Assembly (NCBI RefSeq): GCF_023101145.1 | Contig: NZ_CP073714.1 | Coordinates: 4,960,001 to 5,024,000 of the forward strand | DNA length: 64,000 bases | Reading direction: 5' to 3' | From: Paenibacillus pabuli | GTDB lineage: Bacteria > Bacillota > Bacilli > Paenibacillales > Paenibacillaceae | Part shown: in pieces, positions 44,741 to 52,258 of the stretch | Layout: the number at the start of each line of letters is the position of its first letter | Position numbering within the stretch: the stretch's first letter is position 1 | Translations under genes and position numbers: made by a program | Notes under the pieces: generated by a model | Database searches by the model: none | The model's input: the letters and a program-made list of their open reading frames with translations, nothing else | What the model was told of the DNA's origin: nothing

Positions 44741-45222
44741 TTTTTTAGACCATTTAGACCAATGAGCATATCAATAACTTGACGGGCCGTATTTAAATCC
44801 AGGTACTCATCCAGATATTCCCGATTGATGATATACTCACCCTGTTCATCTTTGGTCACAATGTGCGGATAGTTTTTAAATGCCATGGCCAACACATCAA
44901 ATAAATCCTGTTGTCGTTTTGCATCCAGTTCATCATTCTCTGTTGGAATAAAGTTAAGAATAATGGCATCAATATTCACCGTTTTCAGCAGTTTCATTAA
45001 TCGACGTGCATCCTTCAGGTTACATGGAGGGATACGGTATTTCCGCCGATCACGAAGCGTTATAATCTCATCGTCTTCAAAGAATGCCCGTTCAGCAGCC
45101 TCAGCTTCCTCCGGGGTTACCCGTTTATTCGCCGGATCATTTTTGATTCGTTCGGCAGCTTCCTCGTTCAATTTTTCAGCCAGCTCACGCTCAGCCTTTT
45201 CCTGTTCTGTTTCCACCATCAT
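44737..45222 (-). CDS. Tail-assembly chaperone (G-type)
   Basis: A 161-residue protein with a charged helical N-terminus (EKAERELAEKLNEEAAERIK), then a helical core with DARRLMKLLKTVNIDAIILNF. It ends with NGLKK at the frameshift site. Position between tail tube and tape measure plus the frameshift identifies it. It is made in excess over the GT fusion in known phages. Ribosome site GGGGAGG with a double ATG start. Confidence 0.85.
   Translation of the reverse strand: MMVETEQEKAERELAEKLNEEAAERIKNDPANKRVTPEEAEAAERAFFEDDEIITLRDRRKYRIPPCNLKDARRLMKLLKTVNIDAIILNFIPTENDELDAKRQQDLFDVLAMAFKNYPHIVTKDEQGEYIINREYLDEYLDLNTARQVIDMLIGLNGLKK
44740..44746 (-). promoter_or_regulatory. -1 programmed frameshift slippery site A AAA AAG
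   Basis: The heptamer lies at the last codons of the chaperone gene (CTA AAA AAG TAG) with zero-frame codons AAA AAG, the classic efficient bacterial slippery sequence. The -1 frame stays open for 119 codons. Confidence 0.85.
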
Positions 45223-45264
45223 TAGAGCCTCCCCTGAACATTCTCTCCCCTGTAAAATAAAGAA

Positions 45265-45324
45265 CCTGGCAAGGCAAGGGTCTGTGCAGGGGAGGACACA
45301 GACGCCGTACTATACCTTGCCAGG
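45265..45324 (-). other. Large two-part hairpin between tail tube and chaperone genes
   Basis: Minus-strand perfect 10-bp outer stem (CCTGGCAAGG/CCTTGCCAGG) enclosing a 7-bp inner stem (GTCTGTG/CACAGAC), followed by TTCTTTATTTT. It is likely a partial terminator or mRNA-stabilising structure that keeps the tube protein in excess. Confidence 0.6.
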
Positions 45325-45348
45325 AGCAATGGAACATCGTATGAGATC

Positions 45349-46170
45349 TTAGATTTTGCTTGTCGCGCTAAAGCGTTTGATACTTCCCAATTTGCCGTCT
45401 GCACGTTCAGGATCAAGAATTTGCAAGGAAATCGCAGACGCTGATGCTGCTGCACGCTGAGCATTGATACTGAATGTACCTTTGGCACGGCACATGTACA
45501 GTTCAGTTTCAACTCCTGCAAAAGAGCCATCTTTTTGCTGGAATGTACCGTGATGGATTACAGAGATTGGGAAAGGCACTTCGTCAACCAGCAAATCGAC
45601 CATGTCTACCGTTTCTTCGCGTTTGTAGTTGAGCACAATTTCCTTACTGATATGCGCAGCGTTGAGTACAACAACATCATTTGCTTCATCGTAGAAGAAT
45701 TCATCTGGTGCCACAGTTGCAGCATTCGATTTGAGTTGTTTCAGCAACTTGTTGGACTCTTTAAGGCGAACGGTAATATCTCCGTAATTTTCATAGATTG
45801 AACTTGCATATTTTGGTTTGACTTCAGCAAATCCGGAATTGGCTGCGCCAGAAGCTGCAGTATCCTGCTCATTCAAAACCCATACGTAGGACTTCACTTG
45901 TTCCTGTACGGTTGAACCCATCATCAGCTGAATCGCATCCAGATCGAATTTGGCATCTGTAGCAGATACCTCAATGGACTTGGACTTCACCAGTACGTCG
46001 ATGGCAAACAAACCATCACCACCAAAGATGTCCTCCAGCTCTACATTGAGGTCAATTTTCAAATCTTGCAGCGTACCCAGTGTAATTACTTCAATTGCAC
46101 CCAGCGGGTCTGTAGGGTAACGCTTCGCCATGAATGTACCTACACCTTTGATAATCATCTTTTTAGCCAT
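45349..46170 (-). CDS. Major tail tube protein
   Basis: About 273 residues from the ATG at 46170. Beta-rich with the layout of phage tail-tube proteins: an N-terminal segment GVGTFMAKRYPTDPLGAIEVITLG, then LQDLKIDLNVELEDIFGGDGLFAID and a strand pair VLVKSKSIEVSATDAKF. The C-terminal part has ETELYMCRAKGTFSINAQR. Position before the chaperone/tape-measure pair fits. No sheath gene precedes it, so the tail is non-contractile. A candidate promoter and the upstream terminator at 46347-46377 show that it starts its own operon. Confidence 0.85.
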   Translation of the reverse strand: MAKKMIIKGVGTFMAKRYPTDPLGAIEVITLGTLQDLKIDLNVELEDIFGGDGLFAIDVLVKSKSIEVSATDAKFDLDAIQLMMGSTVQEQVKSYVWVLNEQDTAASGAANSGFAEVKPKYASSIYENYGDITVRLKESNKLLKQLKSNAATVAPDEFFYDEANDVVVLNAAHISKEIVLNYKREETVDMVDLLVDEVPFPISVIHHGTFQQKDGSFAGVETELYMCRAKGTFSINAQRAAASASAISLQILDPERADGKLGSIKRFSATSKI

Positions 46171-46306
46171 TGAACAGTCCACTCCTTAGATTGGTATATA
46201 ATTATTTAGCTACTGAGACTTACATGAGCCTGCTTCTGGTCGAAGGATTGGAAAGATTTGAGTTTCATTCCTCCAAGCAGTTTGGCTGGTGGCTGTCTCT
46301 GCTTTT

Positions 46307-46316
46307 CATAGTGTAG
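46307..46316 (-). promoter_or_regulatory. Candidate promoter element CTACACTATG before the tail operon
   Basis: The 10-mer CTACACTATG occurs on the minus strand here and at 48735-48744, each between a gene-poor upstream stretch and the first gene of an operon. GAATG lies 11-12 bases before it in both. It may be the -10 region of a second promoter class in the element. Confidence 0.35.
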
Positions 46317-46346
46317 AACGCAAAGCTCATTCCCTAACACTGTCAA

Positions 46347-46377
46347 AGAAAAAGAAAAGACCCCTACATAAGAGGGG
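46347..46377 (-). terminator. Terminator of the glycosyltransferase operon
   Basis: Minus-strand CCCC/GGGG hairpin that contains the stop codon of the 46364-47002 gene, followed by TCTTTTCTTTTTC. Confidence 0.75.
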
Positions 46378-47002
46378 CCGATCGATTGGGCAATTCATCT
46401 ATAATTTGGGCGACTTGTTCTGCTCTTTCCCTTATTTCGAATTCATCGGCAGTAATCAGATGAACATGAGCGCAGTATTTGCCATGCTCATAAATTCGCT
46501 CCGGTGTAATAAACACAACGTCAGCAACAGCTTCCATCCTGTGCTTGTCTTTTTCGAACAGGTCGGGATCCGTAAGCGAATCAAATACAACCAGGTTAGG
46601 ATATGATGTCTCGACTGAACTTGCCAACCGGCTATCATTCACCCAATAGATGACTCTCTCACCCTCAAACAGCGAGCGAACGTTTTGACCAACACGAGCC
46701 ACGACAAAGTTCGGAAGCTCAGGGTGGGGATACTCCAATTCATCCACCTGATAAAACTCATCACTGGAATTTATATAAATCACATGATAACCAATTGCCG
46801 CAAGTTCTCTTAATATTCGTTGTGGTCGACGCCCAAATCGTTCACTATGAAAATCTATAGCAGGCAAATATACAATGGTTGTTTTGAGTTTGGGCACGTA
46901 TTTTGAAAAATTGAACTCATTCATCTCAACCTCTACTTTTTCGACTTCAACTGGCAGCTTGGCCGCCTGGCTACCGAAAATTCGTTTGAACATCTGTTTC
47001 AT
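46364..47002 (-). CDS. Glycosyltransferase-like half protein (N-terminal Rossmann domain only)
   Basis: The protein has 212 residues. After 35 residues of linker it reads TTIVYLPAIDFHSERFGRRPQRILRELA, parallel to TIIYPPALDWNLLFQRPQQLMTAFSK of its operon neighbour. It continues with matching ERVIYWVNDS, VVFDSLTDPDLFEKDKHRMEAVADVVFITPE segments. It stops where the neighbour's C-terminal nucleotide-sugar-binding domain would begin. It may be a partner subunit of that enzyme or a decayed copy. It overlaps the neighbour's 3' end by 32 bp and has a good GGGAGG site. Confidence 0.7.
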   Translation of the reverse strand: MKQMFKRIFGSQAAKLPVEVEKVEVEMNEFNFSKYVPKLKTTIVYLPAIDFHSERFGRRPQRILRELAAIGYHVIYINSSDEFYQVDELEYPHPELPNFVVARVGQNVRSLFEGERVIYWVNDSRLASSVETSYPNLVVFDSLTDPDLFEKDKHRMEAVADVVFITPERIYEHGKYCAHVHLITADEFEIRERAEQVAQIIDELPNRSAPLM

Positions 47003-48017
47003 CCAACTTGCCTCCCATCACCTGATTTATCATTTTGACAGCATCCATGGCCCTGCTGTTCCAGCCATTAGCTCTTGCAACCATTGTACGGGCTGCGATC
47101 CTGGCCTCGCTGTTCTCACGGATTGCTTTTTGAAGCACCTGCCCACAATTATGACGATCCATAAAGTAAGTTACGTTACTGTACTTATTAACGATTTCCT
47201 CCATACGAGTCGTTATAACAGGCTTGCCCGCAGACAAATATTCGTAATATTTGATCGGGTCACATCCACGAATCATTTCTGTCAACTTGAATGGCACGAT
47301 ACAAACATCGAATTGGGCAATATATGCGGGAAGAATTCTGTAATCCTTATGTGGAAGGCAGGTTATGTTGGGATGCATAATGTTTTTTTGATACAGGGCA
47401 TTGTTCCCTATCAGAACTACACGATATCCTTTGTCTGCAATGTCGGTAATAAGTGAATAATCCACCCAGGAGGCCATTGCCCCATGGAATCCCACCACCT
47501 TTTGCCCCTCTTCAACAACGGGGAAGTCTGCCGGTATGGGGAGTGGTACACGCGCTTTCTTAAAGTGCTCATAATCCGCCCCATTCGGGCACATAAAGAT
47601 CGGTTTACCATCATTTTTATGTCCTTCGTACATCACCTTAGCCGTTGTAGCAATAAGATCTGCTCGTTCAAAACATTTTGGAATGAAATCCTTCCAAACC
47701 GCAAATTCATCGGCTGAATTGTCCAAGTAATCGAATACAGTAAAATCAAAATTGCGACCATCCCCATAATTATATTGGCCCGGACTGGAGAACCAGAGTA
47801 CCTTTTTCCCTTTGATCAGATGGTCATAGTTAATACCTTTTTGTACAAGGAAGAGGTCCTCGTTCAACTTTTCGATCGGATGGTTCTGTTTCTTATACGT
47901 CTCCTCGTTAACAAAAATAGCGCGTACCCCTGGAATCTTGGAGAATGCAGTCATTAATTGCTGTGGACGTTGAAATAACAAATTCCAATCGAGTGCAGGC
48001 GGATATATGATCGTCAT
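46971..48017 (-). CDS. Glycosyltransferase family 4 (GumH-like)
   Basis: About 348 residues from the ATG at 48017; longer in-frame starts exist but would overlap the preceding gene. GT-B fold: the N-terminal domain has FQRPQQLMTAF, and the C-terminal domain has VVGFHGAMASWVDYSLI, then LIGNNA and the donor-site region CDPIKYYEYLSAGKPVITTRM near residue 275. Such enzymes transfer sugars from nucleotide donors with retention. Location in the element suggests modification of a particle protein or of the wall receptor; the target is unknown. Confidence 0.82.
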   Translation of the reverse strand: MTIIYPPALDWNLLFQRPQQLMTAFSKIPGVRAIFVNEETYKKQNHPIEKLNEDLFLVQKGINYDHLIKGKKVLWFSSPGQYNYGDGRNFDFTVFDYLDNSADEFAVWKDFIPKCFERADLIATTAKVMYEGHKNDGKPIFMCPNGADYEHFKKARVPLPIPADFPVVEEGQKVVGFHGAMASWVDYSLITDIADKGYRVVLIGNNALYQKNIMHPNITCLPHKDYRILPAYIAQFDVCIVPFKLTEMIRGCDPIKYYEYLSAGKPVITTRMEEIVNKYSNVTYFMDRHNCGQVLQKAIRENSEARIAARTMVARANGWNSRAMDAVKMINQVMGGKLDETDVQTNFR

Positions 48018-48054
48018 TTCAATGCTTTTAAAACTTGCGTTTTCCTTCCTCTTT

Positions 48055-48714
48055 CTATGTACTAGCCAATTCAGCAACCAACTCCACTCCTTTCTCATAG
48101 GCATGAACTGGACGAAGCCGTGTATCCACATACAATTCATAACCAAGTTGCTGAGCCTGCTCACAGAAGGGAGCATCTTCACCGATCGAATGTGAACCAT
48201 ATCGTACACCCGCTTCAACAACTTCACGTTTAATCAGATATACGGCACCTGTCAAATCCACGGGTATGACTCCCTCTCTGAAATCTGAAATGTGCTTTCC
48301 ACCAATCATTGCATTATAAGCCTTAATTCTTGGGTGATTTCGAATCAGCATGGCACAGATGTCCTTATCATTTTCAATAAGCTGCTCAAGGCTCTGTTCA
48401 GGAATAATGATATCTGTATCAATGGAGAACAGATAATCACAATCGGATTTAAGAAACTCCATCACAAGAATATTCCTTAGTAGCGCCAGATTGTGATAGG
48501 AGTACTGACCGCGCAAATGACCGAATATCTTACCCAAGTTATGAGTCAAGTACGAGATCTGATGATCATTTAAAATTTGTTCTGTCTGATCTTCACTATC
48601 ATTTAAAATGTACAAAAATTGCTTGTGTACTGTTTGTTGTTTGAGCGACTGCAAGTGCCGCTCCATAATCCATGCCCGGTTTCTCACAGGAGCACCTATG
48701 AATACCTTAGCCAC
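48055..48714 (-). CDS. Glycosyltransferase family 2
   Basis: A 219-residue GT-A fold protein. It starts VFIGAPVRNRAWIMERHLQSL, has the metal-binding motif SIDTDIIIP near residue 98 and LTGAVYLIKREV followed by EDAPFCEQAQQLGYELYVD, typical of family 2. It is the first gene of the operon that runs through 46364, behind the CTACACTATG element. Stop codon and the next gene's ribosome site adjoin. Confidence 0.85.
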   Translation of the reverse strand: MAKVFIGAPVRNRAWIMERHLQSLKQQTVHKQFLYILNDSEDQTEQILNDHQISYLTHNLGKIFGHLRGQYSYHNLALLRNILVMEFLKSDCDYLFSIDTDIIIPEQSLEQLIENDKDICAMLIRNHPRIKAYNAMIGGKHISDFREGVIPVDLTGAVYLIKREVVEAGVRYGSHSIGEDAPFCEQAQQLGYELYVDTRLRPVHAYEKGVELVAELAST

Positions 48715-48734
48715 CGTTCATCCCTCCCCTTTCA

Positions 48735-48744
48735 CATAGTGTAG
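48735..48744 (-). promoter_or_regulatory. Candidate promoter element CTACACTATG before the glycosyltransferase operon
   Basis: Same 10-mer and similar upstream GAATG as at 46307-46316, 20 bp before the family 2 glycosyltransferase start. Confidence 0.35.
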
Positions 48745-48843
48745 ACCGATCTTTGCCATTCTTCAGCGTCCAACAAAAAAGACTTTTCACTGAAAGAGGA
48801 GAGAGAATAAACCATTTCTTCTATTCTATAAAAGAAGGAGTTG

Positions 48844-48909
48844 ATGAATATGTACAACAAGGACTTGAATCGTTTCATACCAAAAGAGGGTGAAGAGTGT
48901 GCTCGGTAG
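48844..48909 (+). CDS. Possible 21-residue leader peptide before the GT-D gene
   Basis: The ATG after AAGGAG encodes MNMYNKDLNRFIPKEGEECA plus one residue, ending at 48909, ten bases inside the next gene in another frame. It might couple translation of the glycosyltransferase, or be the original N-terminus before a frameshift. It is short and could be chance. Confidence 0.35.
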   Translation: MNMYNKDLNRFIPKEGEECAR

Positions 48910-49639
48910 TATTGAATTAATTCATAGCTGGTTCCAAAAAGCTTCAGATGGAGAAGCTCATGCTTCCGTTCGATTTGGGGATGCTTCCAATACCATTCTG
49001 GCCCATGGAACCGTCCTAACCATGGATTTCATCAAGTCCCATTACGGGTGGGTGAATGATCCCACATACTGTGGTATTACGTTACCCAATGCAGGTGCAA
49101 GAGAAATTATTGTACACTGCTTGAGAAAAGCCGATTACGTTGGTCATTTGACCCAGACGGACCACTGGTATTTCAGACCTTTGTTTGATATGTGTCTCGC
49201 GTATTACAAGATTGAGCCCAAGGAGACATTCTACGCATTTGAAAATAATTACATTGCCCGGTTTAAGCTGTTCTATGAAACGTTCCAGACCATGCCCATT
49301 CTGCTCTGCGGAGCCAAGGCGGTTCAATACAAAGAAGTTCTGGAGCGCCGATACGGTTGGACCAGTATCGTAGCAACTTTGGATTGTCCCTCATGGTCTC
49401 ATGTGAGCGCAGCCTCCAAAGAGATGGAAGACATCTACAAAAAAACACCTTGGAAAATGGCTCTCGTATGCGCAGGTGCACCTGGTAAGGTATTAGCCAT
49501 TAAAGCAAAAGAACTTGGATCTGTAGGCATTGATTTTGGCTCAGGAGCAGATGTTGCCATCCAGGCAGACAACGAAAACTTGTACGCTTGGGACTACGAG
49601 GGATTCCCGGATTACTGGGAAGGAAGACCGAAAAAATGA
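48899..49639 (+). CDS. GT-D fold glycosyltransferase
   Basis: About 246 residues from the GTG at 48899 (an earlier GTG at 48890 is possible). Motifs of the GT-D family are visible: ASVRFGDAS near residue 25, where the Asp binds metal and sugar nucleotide, then WVNDPTYCGITLPN, and PILLCGAKAVQYKEVLERRYG. The C-terminal half has LVCAGAPGKVLAIKAKELGSVGIDFGSGAD. The family is known from DUF1792-type enzymes that glycosylate serine-rich adhesins. It lies divergent from the other glycosyltransferases and ends at a terminator. Confidence 0.85.
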   Translation: MLGSIELIHSWFQKASDGEAHASVRFGDASNTILAHGTVLTMDFIKSHYGWVNDPTYCGITLPNAGAREIIVHCLRKADYVGHLTQTDHWYFRPLFDMCLAYYKIEPKETFYAFENNYIARFKLFYETFQTMPILLCGAKAVQYKEVLERRYGWTSIVATLDCPSWSHVSAASKEMEDIYKKTPWKMALVCAGAPGKVLAIKAKELGSVGIDFGSGADVAIQADNENLYAWDYEGFPDYWEGRPKK

Positions 49640-49658
49640 CCCGTCCAGGGTCTTTTTT
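49638..49658 (+). terminator. Terminator after the GT-D gene
   Basis: GACCC-GTCCA-GGGTC hairpin followed by six T, overlapping the stop codon. Confidence 0.8.
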
Positions 49659-49706
49659 GTTGAGTATACATGGGGTTCAAGTGATATTTCATTGCTGTAG
49701 TAGTTA

Positions 49707-49735
49707 TTGATAAATTGAACTAACTGACTTATTAT
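49707..49735 (+). promoter_or_regulatory. SigA-type promoter of the 49825-50094 gene
   Basis: TTGATA (49707-49712), 17-base spacer and TATTAT (49730-49735), a good match to the housekeeping consensus, about 90 bp before the start codon. The neighbouring tail genes do not use this type. Confidence 0.65.
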
Positions 49736-49824
49736 GGTTAAGATAACTCCTAATCTATCCTGGTTTAGACTTGCATAAAAAAGAGGAGCACTACTTAGAT
49801 TATTCAATCGTTGGAGGGAATGTA

Positions 49825-50094
49825 ATGGCATACTCGCAGTCAAAGACCGAAGCAGTGTCAACTCACTTAAGAAATAGATTCATGGAAGGTAATGTAGAAG
49901 GGCACGAGATTGTTGTTGCACTGATTAGTATGGTAAAAGCCCAGAAAATTAACATAGACGATGTAGCTCCCATTCTGTTTAACGTGTTTTTTGATAATCC
50001 GGAAGGCATTTTATCAGCACTTGAAAAAGCCAGTACTTTGGTTGATGACGAGTTGATTGATTCAATCATCAATGAAGTAAACGAGAACGCCTGA
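49825..50094 (+). CDS. Small helical protein, unknown
   Basis: The ATG at 49825 follows TTGGAGGG and gives 89 residues. All-helical, with SKTEAVSTHLRNRF and GHEIVVALISMVKAQKINIDDVAPILFNVFFDNPEGIL. No family recognised. It is on the opposite strand to the tail genes with its own SigA-type promoter, as expected of a regulator or immunity-type gene, but there is no direct evidence. Confidence 0.65.
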   Translation: MAYSQSKTEAVSTHLRNRFMEGNVEGHEIVVALISMVKAQKINIDDVAPILFNVFFDNPEGILSALEKASTLVDDELIDSIINEVNENA

Positions 50095-50289
50095 ACATAC
50101 ATACAAGGGGAAATTCATTGAAAATCATCTGATTGTTTTTTCGTCATTGTTCTCTCCTCATTTCAGATTTATTTAGTTTATATTGCTCGTTTATGTGCTT
50201 CGCGTTATTTTCCATCTCTCCCTGCTTATTCTAAGAATGTACCTTGGCCGAATGACAGGAGAAAAGGAACTAACGAAGGGAGCAACACG

Positions 50290-50526
50290 ATGGATCAAGT
50301 AAATAAGGCAATTTTATTTTTAGTAGTCATTGAGACCATGCTTGAAGCACTGCACCATATCGAAGTGGACCAGACAGAACTTGTGGATTCGCTAGTTATG
50401 CTAGGTTTCGATCCCATTAACATTCTATACGAGACCAATACCATTAGATCTTTCCAGAAAGTGTGCAGAGCCTTTGCTGAACTCGATCTTACAGATGAGG
50501 CCCTTTCCGCTTTTTCACAAGAGTAG
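50290..50526 (+). CDS. Small helical protein, unknown
   Basis: This 78-residue protein follows an AAGGGAG site. Helical, with a hydrophobic face (AILFLVVIETMLEALHHI) and an acidic C-terminus. Similar in size and style to the preceding gene (GFDPINILYE here; FDNPEGILSAL there), possibly distant relatives. No family recognised. It is followed by a strong terminator. Confidence 0.6.
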   Translation: MDQVNKAILFLVVIETMLEALHHIEVDQTELVDSLVMLGFDPINILYETNTIRSFQKVCRAFAELDLTDEALSAFSQE

Positions 50527-50597
50527 CTACCCGTTTTAGTAATCAGTAATAATCTAACCGGATATATGTTTCTTTTAAGAAGGAAATGCAAAAAAGT

Positions 50598-50636
50598 AGA
50601 GCTTCAAGTCCCTTGGACTTTGGCTCTATTTTTTTG
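50598..50636 (+). terminator. Terminator after the 78-residue gene
   Basis: Long stem AGAGC..AAGTCC/GGACTT..GCTCT followed by ATTTTTTT. Confidence 0.85.
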
Positions 50637-50655
50637 CAATTTTATATCTGACGGC

Positions 50656-50685
50656 CTTAACATCCTTTTTTTGAGATCGTATAGA
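50656..50685 (+). promoter_or_regulatory. Element ECF-type promoter 8 (CTTAAC-N16-CGTATAGA), plus strand
   Basis: CTTAAC at 50656-50661, 16-base spacer, CGTATAGA at 50678-50685, 73 bp before the 60-residue gene. It is the only copy on the plus strand and precedes a plus-strand gene, which supports a directional promoter function. Confidence 0.8.
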
Positions 50686-50758
50686 ACATGTAGGAGACAT
50701 CATGGATATCTCCTTCTTCCACATGACTACATGACGCATTTAACGAAAGGATAGCTGT

Positions 50759-50941
50759 ATGAACCAAGATATTCTTGAATTTGTTATAAAGGACGTAAAT
50801 CACTCGGTAATTGGGGATTCTGCTTTGTCTCACTCACAATATGAACATGAACATCCTGACAAAATTGTAATCATACAAAATTATTATTTTTTGAAAGATG
50901 CAGCTCATTTTAATGCATGGTTAAAAGAACATTGGGGATAA
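50759..50941 (+). CDS. 60-residue protein of the ECF-type regulon, unknown
   Basis: It begins MNQDILEFVIKDVNHSVIGD and ends with YYFLKDAAHFNAWLKEHWG. A His-rich middle (HSQYEHEHPDK) lies between. No family recognised. It has an AAAGGAT site and promoter 8. It converges with the amidase gene and ends in a small GGGGATAATCCCC hairpin. Confidence 0.6.
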   Translation: MNQDILEFVIKDVNHSVIGDSALSHSQYEHEHPDKIVIIQNYYFLKDAAHFNAWLKEHWG

Positions 50942-50962
50942 TCCCCTCTTTACCTTATCGAC

Positions 50963-51724
50963 CTATTTAGCTTTTTTTCGTCTGCGTTCATCAATTAGAA
51001 CCTTCAGCATCAGCAGTTCTCCGTAGGTCAGCTTCTTCTTGCGTACTTTTTCCACCCAGGCCCATTCGTCAATGATATTGTCGTTATAGGCATCTCCTAC
51101 GTATTGATCAAGTTCATTCCATGTCCATTGAGCATAATCCAGCACTTTATTCATATTATCTTCATCCTCCGTGACCACTTTTTCCTCAAGTGGATTCAAT
51201 TTAGAATCGACTGCTCGTTTAAACCGTTCATATTCCTCAGGGGCTTTGCTCCAAGGTAATGGGCATTCCTTCCATCCAACAACTTCTTTATGTGTAAAAA
51301 GTACATTGGGAAATCCACGTTCTTGAATCAAATATGCCGTAAGGTCTACAGTGTTATTAAATGTATCCTCGTGAATGCTGCCATCCTTCTCAATACACAT
51401 TTCAATTCCCACCGTACTATTGTTTGGATACGTTCCAAGATGGGCTAAAGCTTCCTTCGTGTAGGTCTCACTACCACAATGGTAAGCTAGTTCGTCATCT
51501 GGCAGGCTGTTATAGATAGAGGTTCGATCTACAGAGTAATGTGCACTCGCATAACGGCCTTTTCCAACTTGCTGTGCCAAGCTTGCAAAATATGTACTGA
51601 TGTTTTTGGCCGATGCTCCGGGAGAAGCTGTATAATGCATAACAATTCCTCTTTTAGCCTTCAGTTTTATGCCAGCTCGACTGTATTTATTAACAGGTAT
51701 GTAGTCCTTTGTGATTGGGAGCAT
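50963..51724 (-). CDS. N-acetylmuramoyl-L-alanine amidase (Amidase_2), endolysin
   Basis: The protein has 253 residues. The amidase_2/PGRP domain (about 10-170) has the zinc-binding His in GIVMHYTASPG near residue 30, the NNSTVGIEMC strand, and the second His with the GWKECP motif in THKEVVGWKECPLPW near residue 145. The C-terminal 80 residues are helical and charged. It cleaves the amide bond between MurNAc and the stem peptide. The ATG overlaps the holin stop codon (TAATG), so holin and endolysin form a lysis module for release of the particles. Confidence 0.9.
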   Translation of the reverse strand: MLPITKDYIPVNKYSRAGIKLKAKRGIVMHYTASPGASAKNISTYFASLAQQVGKGRYASAHYSVDRTSIYNSLPDDELAYHCGSETYTKEALAHLGTYPNNSTVGIEMCIEKDGSIHEDTFNNTVDLTAYLIQERGFPNVLFTHKEVVGWKECPLPWSKAPEEYERFKRAVDSKLNPLEEKVVTEDEDNMNKVLDYAQWTWNELDQYVGDAYNDNIIDEWAWVEKVRKKKLTYGELLMLKVLIDERRRKKAK

Positions 51725-52146
51725 TATATCTTCTCCTTGCCTTCAGTTTGATTTTCCTCACCCCTGAGCTTGAAAAGAGCAGAAGTAATAAATTTCGGAA
51801 CAGGAAGTCCCAAATTCCCCATATTCTCGAGAATGCTTATCCCTTCTGTACCGATGATAAACATCAGCATGGCATCTCTCATAAAGTCGTTTGAATTGCC
51901 AGCAACGATATCCAGCTGATGAGCAATAATGACGAATACAAATGTCAACGACTTGCGTGCAAGCCCCCACCATCCAATCCTGCTGGAAAGTTCTTTTTTG
52001 TACCATGCAGATAACACACCGGTGATGTAATCGAGCCCCACAAAAATCGTTACTGCTATAAACAGGTGATCCATCCCTCCAACCAAGTACACCATGGCAG
52101 ACAATAACCATCCAATTAAAACGGTAAAGATCGTATCTTTTTGCAT
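51724..52146 (-). CDS. Holin (phage_holin_4 / TcdE-UtxA family)
   Basis: From the ATG at 52146 (AAAGGGGAAGG site) the protein has 140 residues. Three or four membrane segments (residues 8-24, 27-47, 65-85, 90-105) and the family motif GLDYITGVLSAW near residue 38, then GWWGLARKSLTF. The charged C-terminal tail is typical of holins. It forms a lysis cassette with the amidase and is the first gene inside the right repeat. Confidence 0.88.
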   Translation of the reverse strand: MQKDTIFTVLIGWLLSAMVYLVGGMDHLFIAVTIFVGLDYITGVLSAWYKKELSSRIGWWGLARKSLTFVFVIIAHQLDIVAGNSNDFMRDAMLMFIIGTEGISILENMGNLGLPVPKFITSALFKLRGEENQTEGKEKI

Positions 52147-52258
52147 TTTGCCTTCCCCTTTCAACATCTTTTTCATGTTTAGGTTAGGCGGAACAGAGGG
52201 ATTAGTCTCATAGGTATGATCACTTTGGTTATTTTCAACCGCATATCACTAAAAAACG

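Noticed and set aside
46206..46268. 20-codon minus-strand open frame upstream of the tail tube gene
   Set aside because: GGAGG lies only one base before the ATG, which is too close; no similarity seen.
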